From Weeksellaceae bacterium (GTDB lineage Bacteria; Bacteroidota; Bacteroidia; Flavobacteriales; Weeksellaceae): a stretch of 5,037 nt of DNA. The stretch is taken from NCBI GenBank assembly GCA_028694715.1, contig JAQVKJ010000127.1, forward strand, positions 1 to 5,037, in the 5' to 3' direction. The notes beneath the pieces were generated by a model, which searched no databases, was not told where the DNA came from, and was given only the letters and a program-made list of their open reading frames with translations. This document shows, one piece after another, positions 1 through 5,037 of the stretch; within the stretch, counting starts at the first letter, position 1, and the number at the start of each line of letters is the position of its first letter. The translations under genes were made by a program, and so were the position numbers.

Positions 1-625
1 ATTTTTCTCCTTTCAGAAAAAGCGTGGGTTTGTCAAATGTTCCGATGCTCATTTCGTGTTCAATCATTTCGTTGTACCATTGATTCAATACTTTGAGATT
101 GAATCGGAAAGCGTATTTTCCACTGTCGGTGGAATGTACATTTTTCAACAAAAACTGACGAACAGAATATTCGGGAATGTATAGTTTCAATACCTCTTCC
201 ACTTCAGCTCGTTTGTTGATTTGGTCAAAATCCACTGAATTCAATGCTTTGAAAATTCCCTGATGATGTGGCGGATATGCCTTGGGTGCCATGTCGGCAA
301 CAATCAGTTTTTCAAGTCTTTGCGGATACAAATAAGAAAATTCAATGACTGCCCGGCCACCAAGTGAATGCCCCAATAAAAAACATGTTTCAATCTGATT
401 TTCATCCAAATAATTCAGTAAATCACCAGCCATCGCTTGCAGGCTCATGTCATCGTCATGAAAACTTCGTCCGTGGTTTCTCAAATCGATGGCGTGTACG
501 GTATAAAACTCCGAAAATCGTTTGGACAAAGTCCCGAAATTATCCGCCTGACCAAAGAGTCCGTGCAGGATGAGTAAATGTTTTGGATGATTACCGTAGA
601 TTTTGCTGTGCAAAATTTGACGCAT
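1..625 (-). CDS. alpha/beta-fold hydrolase, YbfF-like esterase (C-terminus cut by window edge)
   Basis: Reading from ATG at 625 gives 208 uninterrupted codons that run off the left edge. Family members are about 250-260 residues, so roughly the last 45-50 are missing. The N-terminus has the oxyanion-hole strand LLILHGLFGQADNFG (17-31), then AIDLRNHGRS (45-54) and the nucleophile elbow GHSLGG (85-90) with Ser87 as catalytic serine. Asp111 in VADMAP is a candidate acid; the catalytic His should lie outside the window. HGLFG..DN and DLRNHG.S are typical of the YbfF group of cytoplasmic acyl-ester/thioesterases rather than MenH. The natural substrate is not known from sequence. There is no signal peptide. 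The gene starts 46 bp after the pdxJ stop on the same strand and is probably cotranscribed. The start lacks a well-placed Shine-Dalgarno sequence (an AGGA lies about 16 nt upstream), as is common in Bacteroidota. The fold assignment is sure; the exact subfamily is likely. Confidence 0.9.
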   Translation of the reverse strand, partial: MRQILHSKIYGNHPKHLLILHGLFGQADNFGTLSKRFSEFYTVHAIDLRNHGRSFHDDDMSLQAMAGDLLNYLDENQIETCFLLGHSLGGRAVIEFSYLYPQRLEKLIVADMAPKAYPPHHQGIFKALNSVDFDQINKRAEVEEVLKLYIPEYSVRQFLLKNVHSTDSGKYAFRFNLKVLNQWYNEMIEHEMSIGTFDKPTLFLKGEK

Positions 626-670
626 GAGACAATGGATTGAATTCCTGCAAAATTAACCAATAATAATGAA

Positions 671-1402
671 TCATTCCTGACGATGCGCCAACTCAATTCT
701 TTTTAAATAGGCCTGAATGGTATTTTCTAATCCGAGATAAAGTGCATCCGAAATCAAAGCGTGACCTATGGAAACCTCAGCAATTTCGGGAATTTGTTGG
801 ATGAAAAATTCCAGATTGTCTAAGCTCAAATCATGTCCTGCGTTGAGTTCCAGCCCGGCTTTGAGGGCTTCATCAGTGGTTTTTCTGTATGCATCTATTG
901 CTTCCGGATTTCCTTTCGCAAATTCAACCGCATAATTTTCTGTATATAATTCTATGCGGTCGGTTCCTGTTTTGGCAGCGGATTCAATCATGCGTGGATC
1001 TGGGTCTAAAAAAATAGAAGTTCGGATGTTATTGTTTTTGAATTCACTGATGATTTCGGTCAGAAAAGATTGATTTTTAATCGTATCCCAACCTGCATTG
1101 GAGGTGATGGCATCTTCGGCATCCGGCACCAATGTTACCTGTTCGGGTTTCACTTCCAACACCAATTCAATAAATTTCTCGACCGGATTTCCTTCAATGT
1201 TGAATTCGGTGTTGATGATGGGTTTAATGGCCCTTACATCGCTGTATCGGATGTGTCTTTCATCGGGTCGGGGATGAACAGTAATTCCTTGTGCACCAAA
1301 TTCTTGTGATTTTATAGCGGCTTCTTTCACATTGGGCATATCACCACCCCGCGCATTTCTGAGGGTGGCTATTTTGTTGATGTTTACACTGAGTTTAGTC
1401 AT
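671..1402 (-). CDS. pdxJ: pyridoxine 5'-phosphate synthase PdxJ
   Basis: PdxJ catalyses the last ring-closing step of the DXP-dependent vitamin B6 pathway: 1-deoxy-D-xylulose 5-phosphate plus 3-amino-2-oxopropyl phosphate gives pyridoxine 5'-phosphate. It is a cytoplasmic TIM barrel, octameric in E. coli. The 243 residues match the family's full length. Visible signatures are NINKIATLRNARGG (7-20), GITVHPRPDERHI (39-51), EFNIEG (66-71), QVTLVPD (88-94), LNAGHDLS (186-193) and SIGHALISDAL near the C-terminus. By alignment from memory with E. coli PdxJ, the catalytic His45, Glu72 and His193 correspond to His43, Glu70 and His190 here. The DH after the first NI in E. coli is NK here (residues 9-10), which I recall as usual in Bacteroidota homologues. 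The ATG lies inside the end of the upstream channel gene (8-bp overlap ATGACTAA), so translational coupling is likely; AGAGAGA just upstream may help. It appears complete. Confidence 0.97.
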   Translation of the reverse strand: MTKLSVNINKIATLRNARGGDMPNVKEAAIKSQEFGAQGITVHPRPDERHIRYSDVRAIKPIINTEFNIEGNPVEKFIELVLEVKPEQVTLVPDAEDAITSNAGWDTIKNQSFLTEIISEFKNNNIRTSIFLDPDPRMIESAAKTGTDRIELYTENYAVEFAKGNPEAIDAYRKTTDEALKAGLELNAGHDLSLDNLEFFIQQIPEIAEVSIGHALISDALYLGLENTIQAYLKRIELAHRQE

Positions 1403-2666
1403 TCTCTCTGTTGATTATAAATGGTTGTGAAACTTCTAATCCGAATTCACGGCTGGCTGTAATCAGGTGGTCAAAAATATCGGCCTGAATCTTTTCGTAC
1501 ACCGCAAATGTTGAACTGTTCGCAAAACAATAAATTTCAAGCGGCATCCCAATGGAAGTCTGCGCCAGTTGGCGAACGGTCAGCGTGTCATTTTTGGAAA
1601 TGTCATCTCGGTTTTCGAGATAATTTTGCGCATAAATCCTGAAAGTCCCAATGTTGGTCAGTTGTTTGCCATTGATGAGGTTTCCGGGATTTTTTACTTT
1701 CTGATTGGCCTTTTCTATGTCTTTTCTTTTTTGGAGAATATAGTCCTGAATCAAATCGATTTTCCCAAATTTCTCCAGCATTTTTTCGTCACAAAATTTG
1801 AATGAATTCACATTAAAAACAATCGCTCTCTTGATCCTGCGGGTATTGGTTTCGGACATCCATGAATTATTAGTAACTTCGGTTGAAATCAAATCATAGG
1901 TAGGAAAAGTTGAAATCGTTTTGTCGAATTTTTCGACTTTGGTCACCGTCAGATTGATTTCTTTGACAATTCCTTCCAATTCATATTTTGAAACCGAAAT
2001 CCAGTCGCCAATTTTGATGCTTTTTGAGGTTGAAATCTGTACCCCCGAAATAAATCCAAGGATGGAATCCCTGAAAATCAGCAGTACTACGGCCGTCAAC
2101 GCACCGAGTACTGTGAAAATCTGTGAAAGTTTGACATCGATTAGCGTTGCAATAAATGTCAGCAAACCAAAGAAAACCACAAATATCTTAATGAGCTGTG
2201 CAAAAGTCCTGAAACCAATTTTGGAATAAGTTTTCTCCTCGTCATCGTCATTTATTTCAATAATTGCATCTATCAACCTGAAAACAAACAATATAATTAG
2301 AGAAATAATCAGTAGCCCGATGAATTTTTCGGTAATTTTGCCAATGCCAGCATACTGTTGAAATACAAGCGGATTGACTGCCATCAGCAGACTGATGGTG
2401 AAGAAATGAATCAGTGAACGAAAAACTTTGTGTTTGTAAAACTGCCGTGTCCATTTAATTTTTGAATTTCTCAAAAAAAGTTTCAGCAGAAAACCGGAAA
2501 GTTTCTGAAGTAAAAAATCAAAAGCCAGAAGAATCAGTATCCAAATCAGAATTTCCAGAACAGGTAATAAGACTGACAATCCGGCCCCGTCTAATAATTG
2601 GTCGAGTTTTGAATGGATTAGGTTGACGGTATTTACAAGAAACTGATTTGTGCTTTTTTCGAACAC
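1395..2666 (-). CDS. ybdG: mechanosensitive ion channel, MscS superfamily, YbdG/MscM type
   Basis: This is a 423-residue inner-membrane channel that would release solutes when membrane tension rises on osmotic downshock. E. coli YbdG is a close match in length (415) and layout. Hydrophobic segments lie at about 32-52, 84-103, 115-137, 155-176 and 183-211. The last is the pore helix plus MscS signature (GALTAVVLLIFRDSILGF at 188-205, then SGVQIS). It is followed by the beta domain (KIGDWISVSKYELEGIVKEI) and TISTFPTYDLIS. The C-terminal part keeps YbdG-specific strings: RRIKRAIVF, NIGTFRIYAQNYL, RQLAQTSIGMPLEIYCF and YEKIQADIFDHL. The start is GTG at 2666. An in-frame TAA at 2690-2688 with no ATG between makes this the only reasonable start, since the first internal Met is residue 95 inside a membrane segment. 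It appears to be the first gene of the minus-strand cluster and overlaps pdxJ by 8 bp. The family assignment is strong; the physiological stimulus is inferred. Confidence 0.94.
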   Translation of the reverse strand: MFEKSTNQFLVNTVNLIHSKLDQLLDGAGLSVLLPVLEILIWILILLAFDFLLQKLSGFLLKLFLRNSKIKWTRQFYKHKVFRSLIHFFTISLLMAVNPLVFQQYAGIGKITEKFIGLLIISLIILFVFRLIDAIIEINDDDEEKTYSKIGFRTFAQLIKIFVVFFGLLTFIATLIDVKLSQIFTVLGALTAVVLLIFRDSILGFISGVQISTSKSIKIGDWISVSKYELEGIVKEINLTVTKVEKFDKTISTFPTYDLISTEVTNNSWMSETNTRRIKRAIVFNVNSFKFCDEKMLEKFGKIDLIQDYILQKRKDIEKANQKVKNPGNLINGKQLTNIGTFRIYAQNYLENRDDISKNDTLTVRQLAQTSIGMPLEIYCFANSSTFAVYEKIQADIFDHLITASREFGLEVSQPFIINREND

Positions 2667-2682
2667 TGTACTTAAATTTTCA

Positions 2683-2690
2683 CAAAGTTA
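2683..2690 (-). promoter_or_regulatory. candidate -7 promoter box for the ybdG-pdxJ-hydrolase cluster
   Basis: Read on the minus strand this is TAACTTTG, an exact fit to the Bacteroidota -7 consensus TAnnTTTG. It ends 16 nt before the GTG start, so transcription starting about 6-8 nt downstream would leave a leader of only about 8-10 nt. I do not see a clear TTG at the -33 position (about 19 nt upstream), so this rests on the -7 box and its location alone. Confidence 0.45.
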
Positions 2691-2715
2691 GAACATATCT
2701 GTAGTAAAAAGGTAT

Positions 2716-2723
2716 TAAATTTA
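2716..2723 (+). promoter_or_regulatory. weak candidate -7 box for the DUF456 gene
   Basis: TAAATTTA matches the Bacteroidota TAnnTTTG box at every defined position except the last. It ends 5 nt before the GTG start at 2729, so a transcript starting about 6-7 nt downstream would begin at or next to the start codon and be nearly leaderless. No -33 TTG is visible. AT-rich chance matches are common in such gaps, so confidence is low. Confidence 0.25.
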
Positions 2724-2728
2724 CAATC

Positions 2729-3220
2729 GTGGATGAACTTGCGATAAAAATCATTTTTGGTCTGGTGATGGTCATTGGCATATTGGGGAGCATACTGCCG
2801 GTGCTTCCGGGTTTGCCTTTGGTTTTTGGTGCTTTGTTGTTAGCGAAAATATTGGGTTATTCTTCAATCAGTTGGTGGCTGATAAGTTTCTTTGGTTTTT
2901 TGACCGTTCTCGGTTTGGTCTTGGATTATCTCATTCCGGTGGCCACATCCAAAAAATTAGGTGGCAGCAGATATGGACTGATCGGGCTGACGATTGGATT
3001 TGTCGTGGGGTTGATTTTTGCTCCGGTTGGTTTATTCAGTATAATTGTGATGCCATTTTTAGGTGCGTTGGTCGGTGAACTGATTTATGACCGAAAAAGC
3101 CATCGCAGAGCATTGAAAGCAGCAAGTGGGTCTGTGATTGGCTATTTCTTGAGCATAGTGTACGGACTTACGGTCTCTTTCCTGATGTTTGGATTTTATT
3201 TGTTCAAAGACATTTTATAG
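2729..3220 (+). CDS. DUF456 family small integral membrane protein
   Basis: This 163-residue, highly hydrophobic protein has no recognised biochemical function. The N-terminal hairpin GILGSILPVLPGLPLVFGALLL (residues 17-38; LPVLPG is the hallmark) is typical of DUF456. A second hydrophobic stretch lies at about 50-72 (ending DYLIPVATSKKLGGS, a conserved-looking cytoplasmic or re-entrant turn). A Gly-rich region follows at about 83-118 (GLTIGFVVGLIFAPVGLF, then FLGALVGEL). After the basic loop YDRKSHRRALKAA (120-132) comes a final membrane segment at about 134-160. The GTG start is preferred: an in-frame TAA lies at 2705-2707, no ATG falls between, and the first internal Met (residue 14) would cut into the first helix. 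The ATG at 2733 is out of frame. It is divergent from ybdG and has the same direction as rimP. Membrane location is clear; any role in transport or envelope function is unknown. Confidence 0.88.
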   Translation: MDELAIKIIFGLVMVIGILGSILPVLPGLPLVFGALLLAKILGYSSISWWLISFFGFLTVLGLVLDYLIPVATSKKLGGSRYGLIGLTIGFVVGLIFAPVGLFSIIVMPFLGALVGELIYDRKSHRRALKAASGSVIGYFLSIVYGLTVSFLMFGFYLFKDIL

Positions 3221-3302
3221 ACCGGCCCTTTTTTTAAGAAAATTTATTGATGATTTCTTCAAATTTAATACGGCTAAAAAACGACAATTCAAAAACTTGT
3301 TG

Positions 3303-3310
3303 TATATTTG
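3303..3310 (+). promoter_or_regulatory. candidate -7 promoter box of the rimP-nusA operon
   Basis: TATATTTG followed by CA is an exact match to the Bacteroidota -7 consensus TAnnTTTG and lies 59 nt before the rimP ATG. Initiation would be expected near 3315-3318, giving a leader of about 52-55 nt that contains the small ORF and hairpin described below. No TTG stands at the usual -33 spacing (the TTG at 3297-3299 is too close), so the call rests on the -7 box and position. Confidence 0.55.
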
Positions 3311-3330
3311 CACTGCTTTTTAGGAAAAAA

Positions 3331-3351
3331 ATGTCAAGAGAGCCTTTTTAG
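3331..3351 (+). CDS. possible leader peptide MSREPF upstream of rimP
   Basis: A six-codon ORF (ATG, Ser, Arg, Glu, Pro, Phe, TAG) is preceded by AGGA at 3322-3325 with a 5-nt gap. This is a better Shine-Dalgarno arrangement than that of rimP itself. Its codons 3-5 cover the 5' arm of the hairpin at 3336-3358, and its stop codon ends at the first base of the 3' arm. A translating ribosome would therefore block hairpin formation. An ORF this short arises by chance easily, so the case depends on its position inside the predicted leader and the ribosome site. I do not recognise a known leader peptide. Confidence 0.3.
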   Translation: MSREPF

Positions 3352-3362
3352 CTCTCTTTTTT
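3336..3362 (+). terminator. intrinsic terminator-like hairpin in the rimP leader (possible attenuator)
   Basis: AAGAGAGC (3336-3343) pairs perfectly with GCTCTCTT (3351-3358) as an 8-bp stem around the 7-nt loop CTTTTTA. The T-run 3357-3362 follows at once, the layout of a Rho-independent terminator. The rimP ATG (3370) is only 11 nt past the stem. From the TATATTTG box, termination here would give an RNA of about 45 nt. It may stop read-through from the DUF456 gene, act as an attenuator for rimP-nusA, or both. As RNA structure it could also limit ribosome access to rimP. The structure is seen directly; the regulatory role is inferred. Confidence 0.65.
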
Positions 3363-3369
3363 ATTGACT

Positions 3370-3834
3370 ATGGACAGAGAGAAAATTCAGCATTTGGCGG
3401 AAGAGGCCATATCGGAAAATTCGGATTTGTTTTTGGTGGATTTAAAAATTTCTGCCGACAATTCGATTGAGGTATGGGTGGACAGTGATCAATCGCTTCC
3501 GTTGGATGAGATTGTCCGGATTAGTCGCTACATAGAGCATCATTTGGACAGGGATGAAGAGGATTTTTCGCTAAGGGTTTCTTCTCCGGGCGTGGGCAAT
3601 CCGCTTTTGTTGTCCAGACAATACAAAAAGAATATGGGCAGAATGCTCAGAGTCAATTGTGAAGATGGTACAGAAATAGAAGGAAAACTAGTGGCTGCCG
3701 ATGATGAAGGAATTGTACTCAAATGGACAGCAAGGGAGCCCAAACCGACCGGTAAAGGAAAACGGACCGTAGAAAAAGAAGCAACTATAAAATATAAAGA
3801 AATTAAAAAATCGATTGTTAAAATCACCTTTTAA
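3370..3834 (+). CDS. rimP: ribosome maturation factor RimP
   Basis: RimP binds the pre-30S subunit in the cytoplasm and speeds late maturation, near S19 and the central pseudoknot in E. coli. The 154-residue product fits the usual 150-160. The alpha/beta N-terminal domain (about 1-72) includes FLVDLKIS and the acidic strand IEVWVDSDQ. The family hallmark VSSPGVGNPL (70-79) follows, then the SH3/Sm-like C-terminal domain with GRMLRVNCEDGTEIEGKL and the basic insert REPKPTGKGKRTVEKEA, typical of Bacteroidota RimP. I chose ATG 3370 over TTG 3364 (two extra residues, Met-Thr) because the family begins near MDREKI and ATG is preferred. No Shine-Dalgarno sequence precedes it; the bases just upstream are the T-run of the hairpin. 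The gene is followed after 12 bp by nusA, the classic rimP-nusA-infB order. Confidence 0.96.
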   Translation: MDREKIQHLAEEAISENSDLFLVDLKISADNSIEVWVDSDQSLPLDEIVRISRYIEHHLDRDEEDFSLRVSSPGVGNPLLLSRQYKKNMGRMLRVNCEDGTEIEGKLVAADDEGIVLKWTAREPKPTGKGKRTVEKEATIKYKEIKKSIVKITF

Positions 3835-3846
3835 AAAGCCAAAGAG

Positions 3847-5037
3847 ATGGACAATACTGCATTAATTGAATCATTCGCTGATTTCAAGGACGAAAAGAAT
3901 ATAGACAGAATTACGCTGATGGCCATTCTGGAAGAAGCGCTTCAGGGAATTTTGAGAAGAAAATACGGTTCTGATGATAACTTTGACATCATCGTGAACC
4001 CCGACAAAGGCGACTTGGAAATCTGGCACAACAGAATCGTGGTGGCAGACGGTGAAGTGGAAGATCCGAGTGCGCAAATTGAATTGACATCGGCACGGAA
4101 GATTGAGCCGGATTTTGAAATTGGAGAAGAGGTTTCCGAATCAGTAAAGTTAGAGGATTTGGGGCGAAGAGCGATATTGTCGCTTCGTCAAAATCTTGCT
4201 GCTAAAATTCAGGAACACGACAATGCAAATCTGTATGAAAGATTCAAAGAAATGGAAGGAGAAATAGTGTCGGGTGAAGTACATCATTTTCGTCAAAAAC
4301 ACACCATAGTAATGGATGACGACCAGAATGAAATGATTTTGCCCAAAGAAAACCAAATTCCTTCGGACTACTTCAAAAAAGGAGAAACCATCAGAGCGGT
4401 GGTGGAAGAGGTGAAACTCAAAGGCATTCGCCCACAGATTATCCTGTCCAGAACTTCTCCCAAATTCTTAGAAAAACTTTTTGAAAGTGAAATCCCTGAA
4501 ATCTTCGACGGCCTGATTACCATCAAAGGCGTAGCGAGAATTCCAGGCGAAAAAGCAAAGGTGGCCGTGGAATCATACGATGACCGCATTGACCCGGTGG
4601 GCGCCTGTGTGGGGATGAAAGGCTCAAGAATTCACTCGATTGTCCGTGAGCTTAAAAACGAAAATATAGATGTAATCAATTATACCAACAATTTGCAACT
4701 CTATGTTTCAAGAGCACTCAGCCCAGCCAGAATTTCAAAAATGGAAATCGATGAAGATGAAAAAAGAATCGCAGTTTATGTGAAACCAGAAGAAGTCTCC
4801 AAAGCCATTGGAAAAGGTGGCCACAATGTGCGTCTGGCAGGAAAACTCATCGGAATGGAAATTGATGTGTTCAGAGATATCCCTCAGGATGAAGATGTTG
4901 AACTGACTGAATTTAAAGATGAAATCGAAGACTGGGTCATCAACAGCTTCAAAAGCATTGGCCTGGATACGGCCCGTAGTGTACTGGAGCAGGATGTGAA
5001 TGATTTGATTATCCGGACCGATCTGGAAGAAGAAACC
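3847..5037 (+). CDS. nusA: transcription termination/antitermination factor NusA (3' end cut by window)
   Basis: NusA binds RNA polymerase and nascent RNA and modulates pausing, intrinsic termination and antitermination. From ATG 3847 there are 397 codons with no stop before the window end. Bacteroidota NusA proteins are about 410-415 residues, so little is missing, and there is probably no room for the E. coli-type acidic repeats (495 residues in E. coli). The polymerase-binding N-terminal domain (about 1-125) contains NIDRITLMAILEEAL (18-32). The S1 domain begins near EGEIVSGEV (137-145) and ends before ILSRTSPKFLEKLF. KH1 has DPVGACVGMKGSRI (249-262; GxxG 256-259). KH2 has KAIGKGGHNVRLAG (319-332; GxxG 322-325). 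Both RNA-binding loops are intact. The tail continues as WVINSFKSIGLDTARSVLEQ. It is 12 bp behind rimP, with AAAGAG directly before the ATG as a weak ribosome site. infB is expected next. Confidence 0.97.
   Translation, partial: MDNTALIESFADFKDEKNIDRITLMAILEEALQGILRRKYGSDDNFDIIVNPDKGDLEIWHNRIVVADGEVEDPSAQIELTSARKIEPDFEIGEEVSESVKLEDLGRRAILSLRQNLAAKIQEHDNANLYERFKEMEGEIVSGEVHHFRQKHTIVMDDDQNEMILPKENQIPSDYFKKGETIRAVVEEVKLKGIRPQIILSRTSPKFLEKLFESEIPEIFDGLITIKGVARIPGEKAKVAVESYDDRIDPVGACVGMKGSRIHSIVRELKNENIDVINYTNNLQLYVSRALSPARISKMEIDEDEKRIAVYVKPEEVSKAIGKGGHNVRLAGKLIGMEIDVFRDIPQDEDVELTEFKDEIEDWVINSFKSIGLDTARSVLEQDVNDLIIRTDLEEET

Noticed and set aside
481..696. 71-codon minus-strand ORF overlapping the hydrolase start and the pdxJ end
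   Set aside because: It is in a different frame from the clear YbfF-like hydrolase, shows no family features, and overlaps two well-supported genes.
3221..3262. Possible terminator for the DUF456 gene (CCGGCCC followed by seven T, and AAGAAA/TTTCTT inverted arms)
   Set aside because: The GGCC palindrome is too short to form a stem before the T-run, and the AAGAAA/TTTCTT pairing is only 6 AT-rich base pairs with no following T-run. The stronger hairpin at 3336-3362 could serve instead.
3272..3352. GGCTAAAAA (3272-3280) is complementary to TTTTTAGC (3345-3352), suggesting an antiterminator pairing with the rimP hairpin
   Set aside because: The upstream element lies before the candidate -7 box at 3303, so it would not be in a transcript from that promoter. 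A low-complexity A/T match of this length is also expected by chance.
3364..3369. TTG start six bases upstream of the rimP ATG
   Set aside because: It adds only Met-Thr, places the start against the hairpin T-run, and the ATG at 3370 fits the family N-terminus better.
3540..4589. Several 68-95 codon ORFs on the strand opposite rimP and nusA
   Set aside because: They are antisense shadows of the strongly conserved RimP and NusA frames, with compositions unlike real proteins and no ribosome sites worth noting.
1..5037. Mobile elements, CRISPR arrays, tRNA/rRNA genes, riboswitches and horizontally acquired islands
   Set aside because: No direct or long inverted repeats, transposase or integrase motifs, spaced repeats or tRNA-like folds were seen by eye. 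All genes look like vertically inherited core or near-core genes of similar composition.

Overview
The window reads as chromosomal DNA of a Bacteroidota bacterium, probably Flavobacteriia or a close relative. Four things point there. The PdxJ is of the Bacteroidota type (NINKIATLRNARGG, VTLVPD, DAITSN). RimP carries the REPKPTGKGK insert that I associate with this phylum. The promoter-like boxes fit the Bacteroidota -7 consensus TAnnTTTG. Shine-Dalgarno sequences are weak or absent before most genes. The sequence is AT-leaning and gene-dense, and I see no mobile elements, CRISPR repeats, rRNA or tRNA.

Layout. Positions 1-2666 hold a minus-strand cluster, in transcription order: a YbdG/MscM-type mechanosensitive channel (2666-1395), pdxJ for pyridoxine 5'-phosphate synthesis (1402-671, overlapping the channel gene by 8 bp), and a YbfF-like alpha/beta hydrolase (625 to beyond base 1, so its C-terminus is missing). 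A 62-bp divergent gap (2667-2728) has a TAACTTTG box facing the channel gene and a weaker TAAATTTA box facing right. A small DUF456 membrane protein follows on the plus strand (2729-3220, GTG start). The gap at 3221-3369 contains a -7-type box, a possible six-codon leader ORF with a good AGGA site, and a strong hairpin plus T-run. It is followed by rimP (3370-3834) and nusA (3847 to the window end, lacking only its last residues).

How the genes work together. rimP-nusA is the conserved translation/transcription operon that usually continues into infB. RimP matures the 30S subunit, and NusA controls pausing, termination and antitermination. The minus-strand cluster combines an osmotic-stress channel, vitamin B6 synthesis and an esterase, with no obvious common pathway.

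The genes themselves are ordinary, and I found no convincing new multi-gene system. The most interesting signal is the rimP leader, where a terminator-like hairpin overlaps a tiny ORF. This arrangement could make transcription of the rimP-nusA operon depend on translation (inference).
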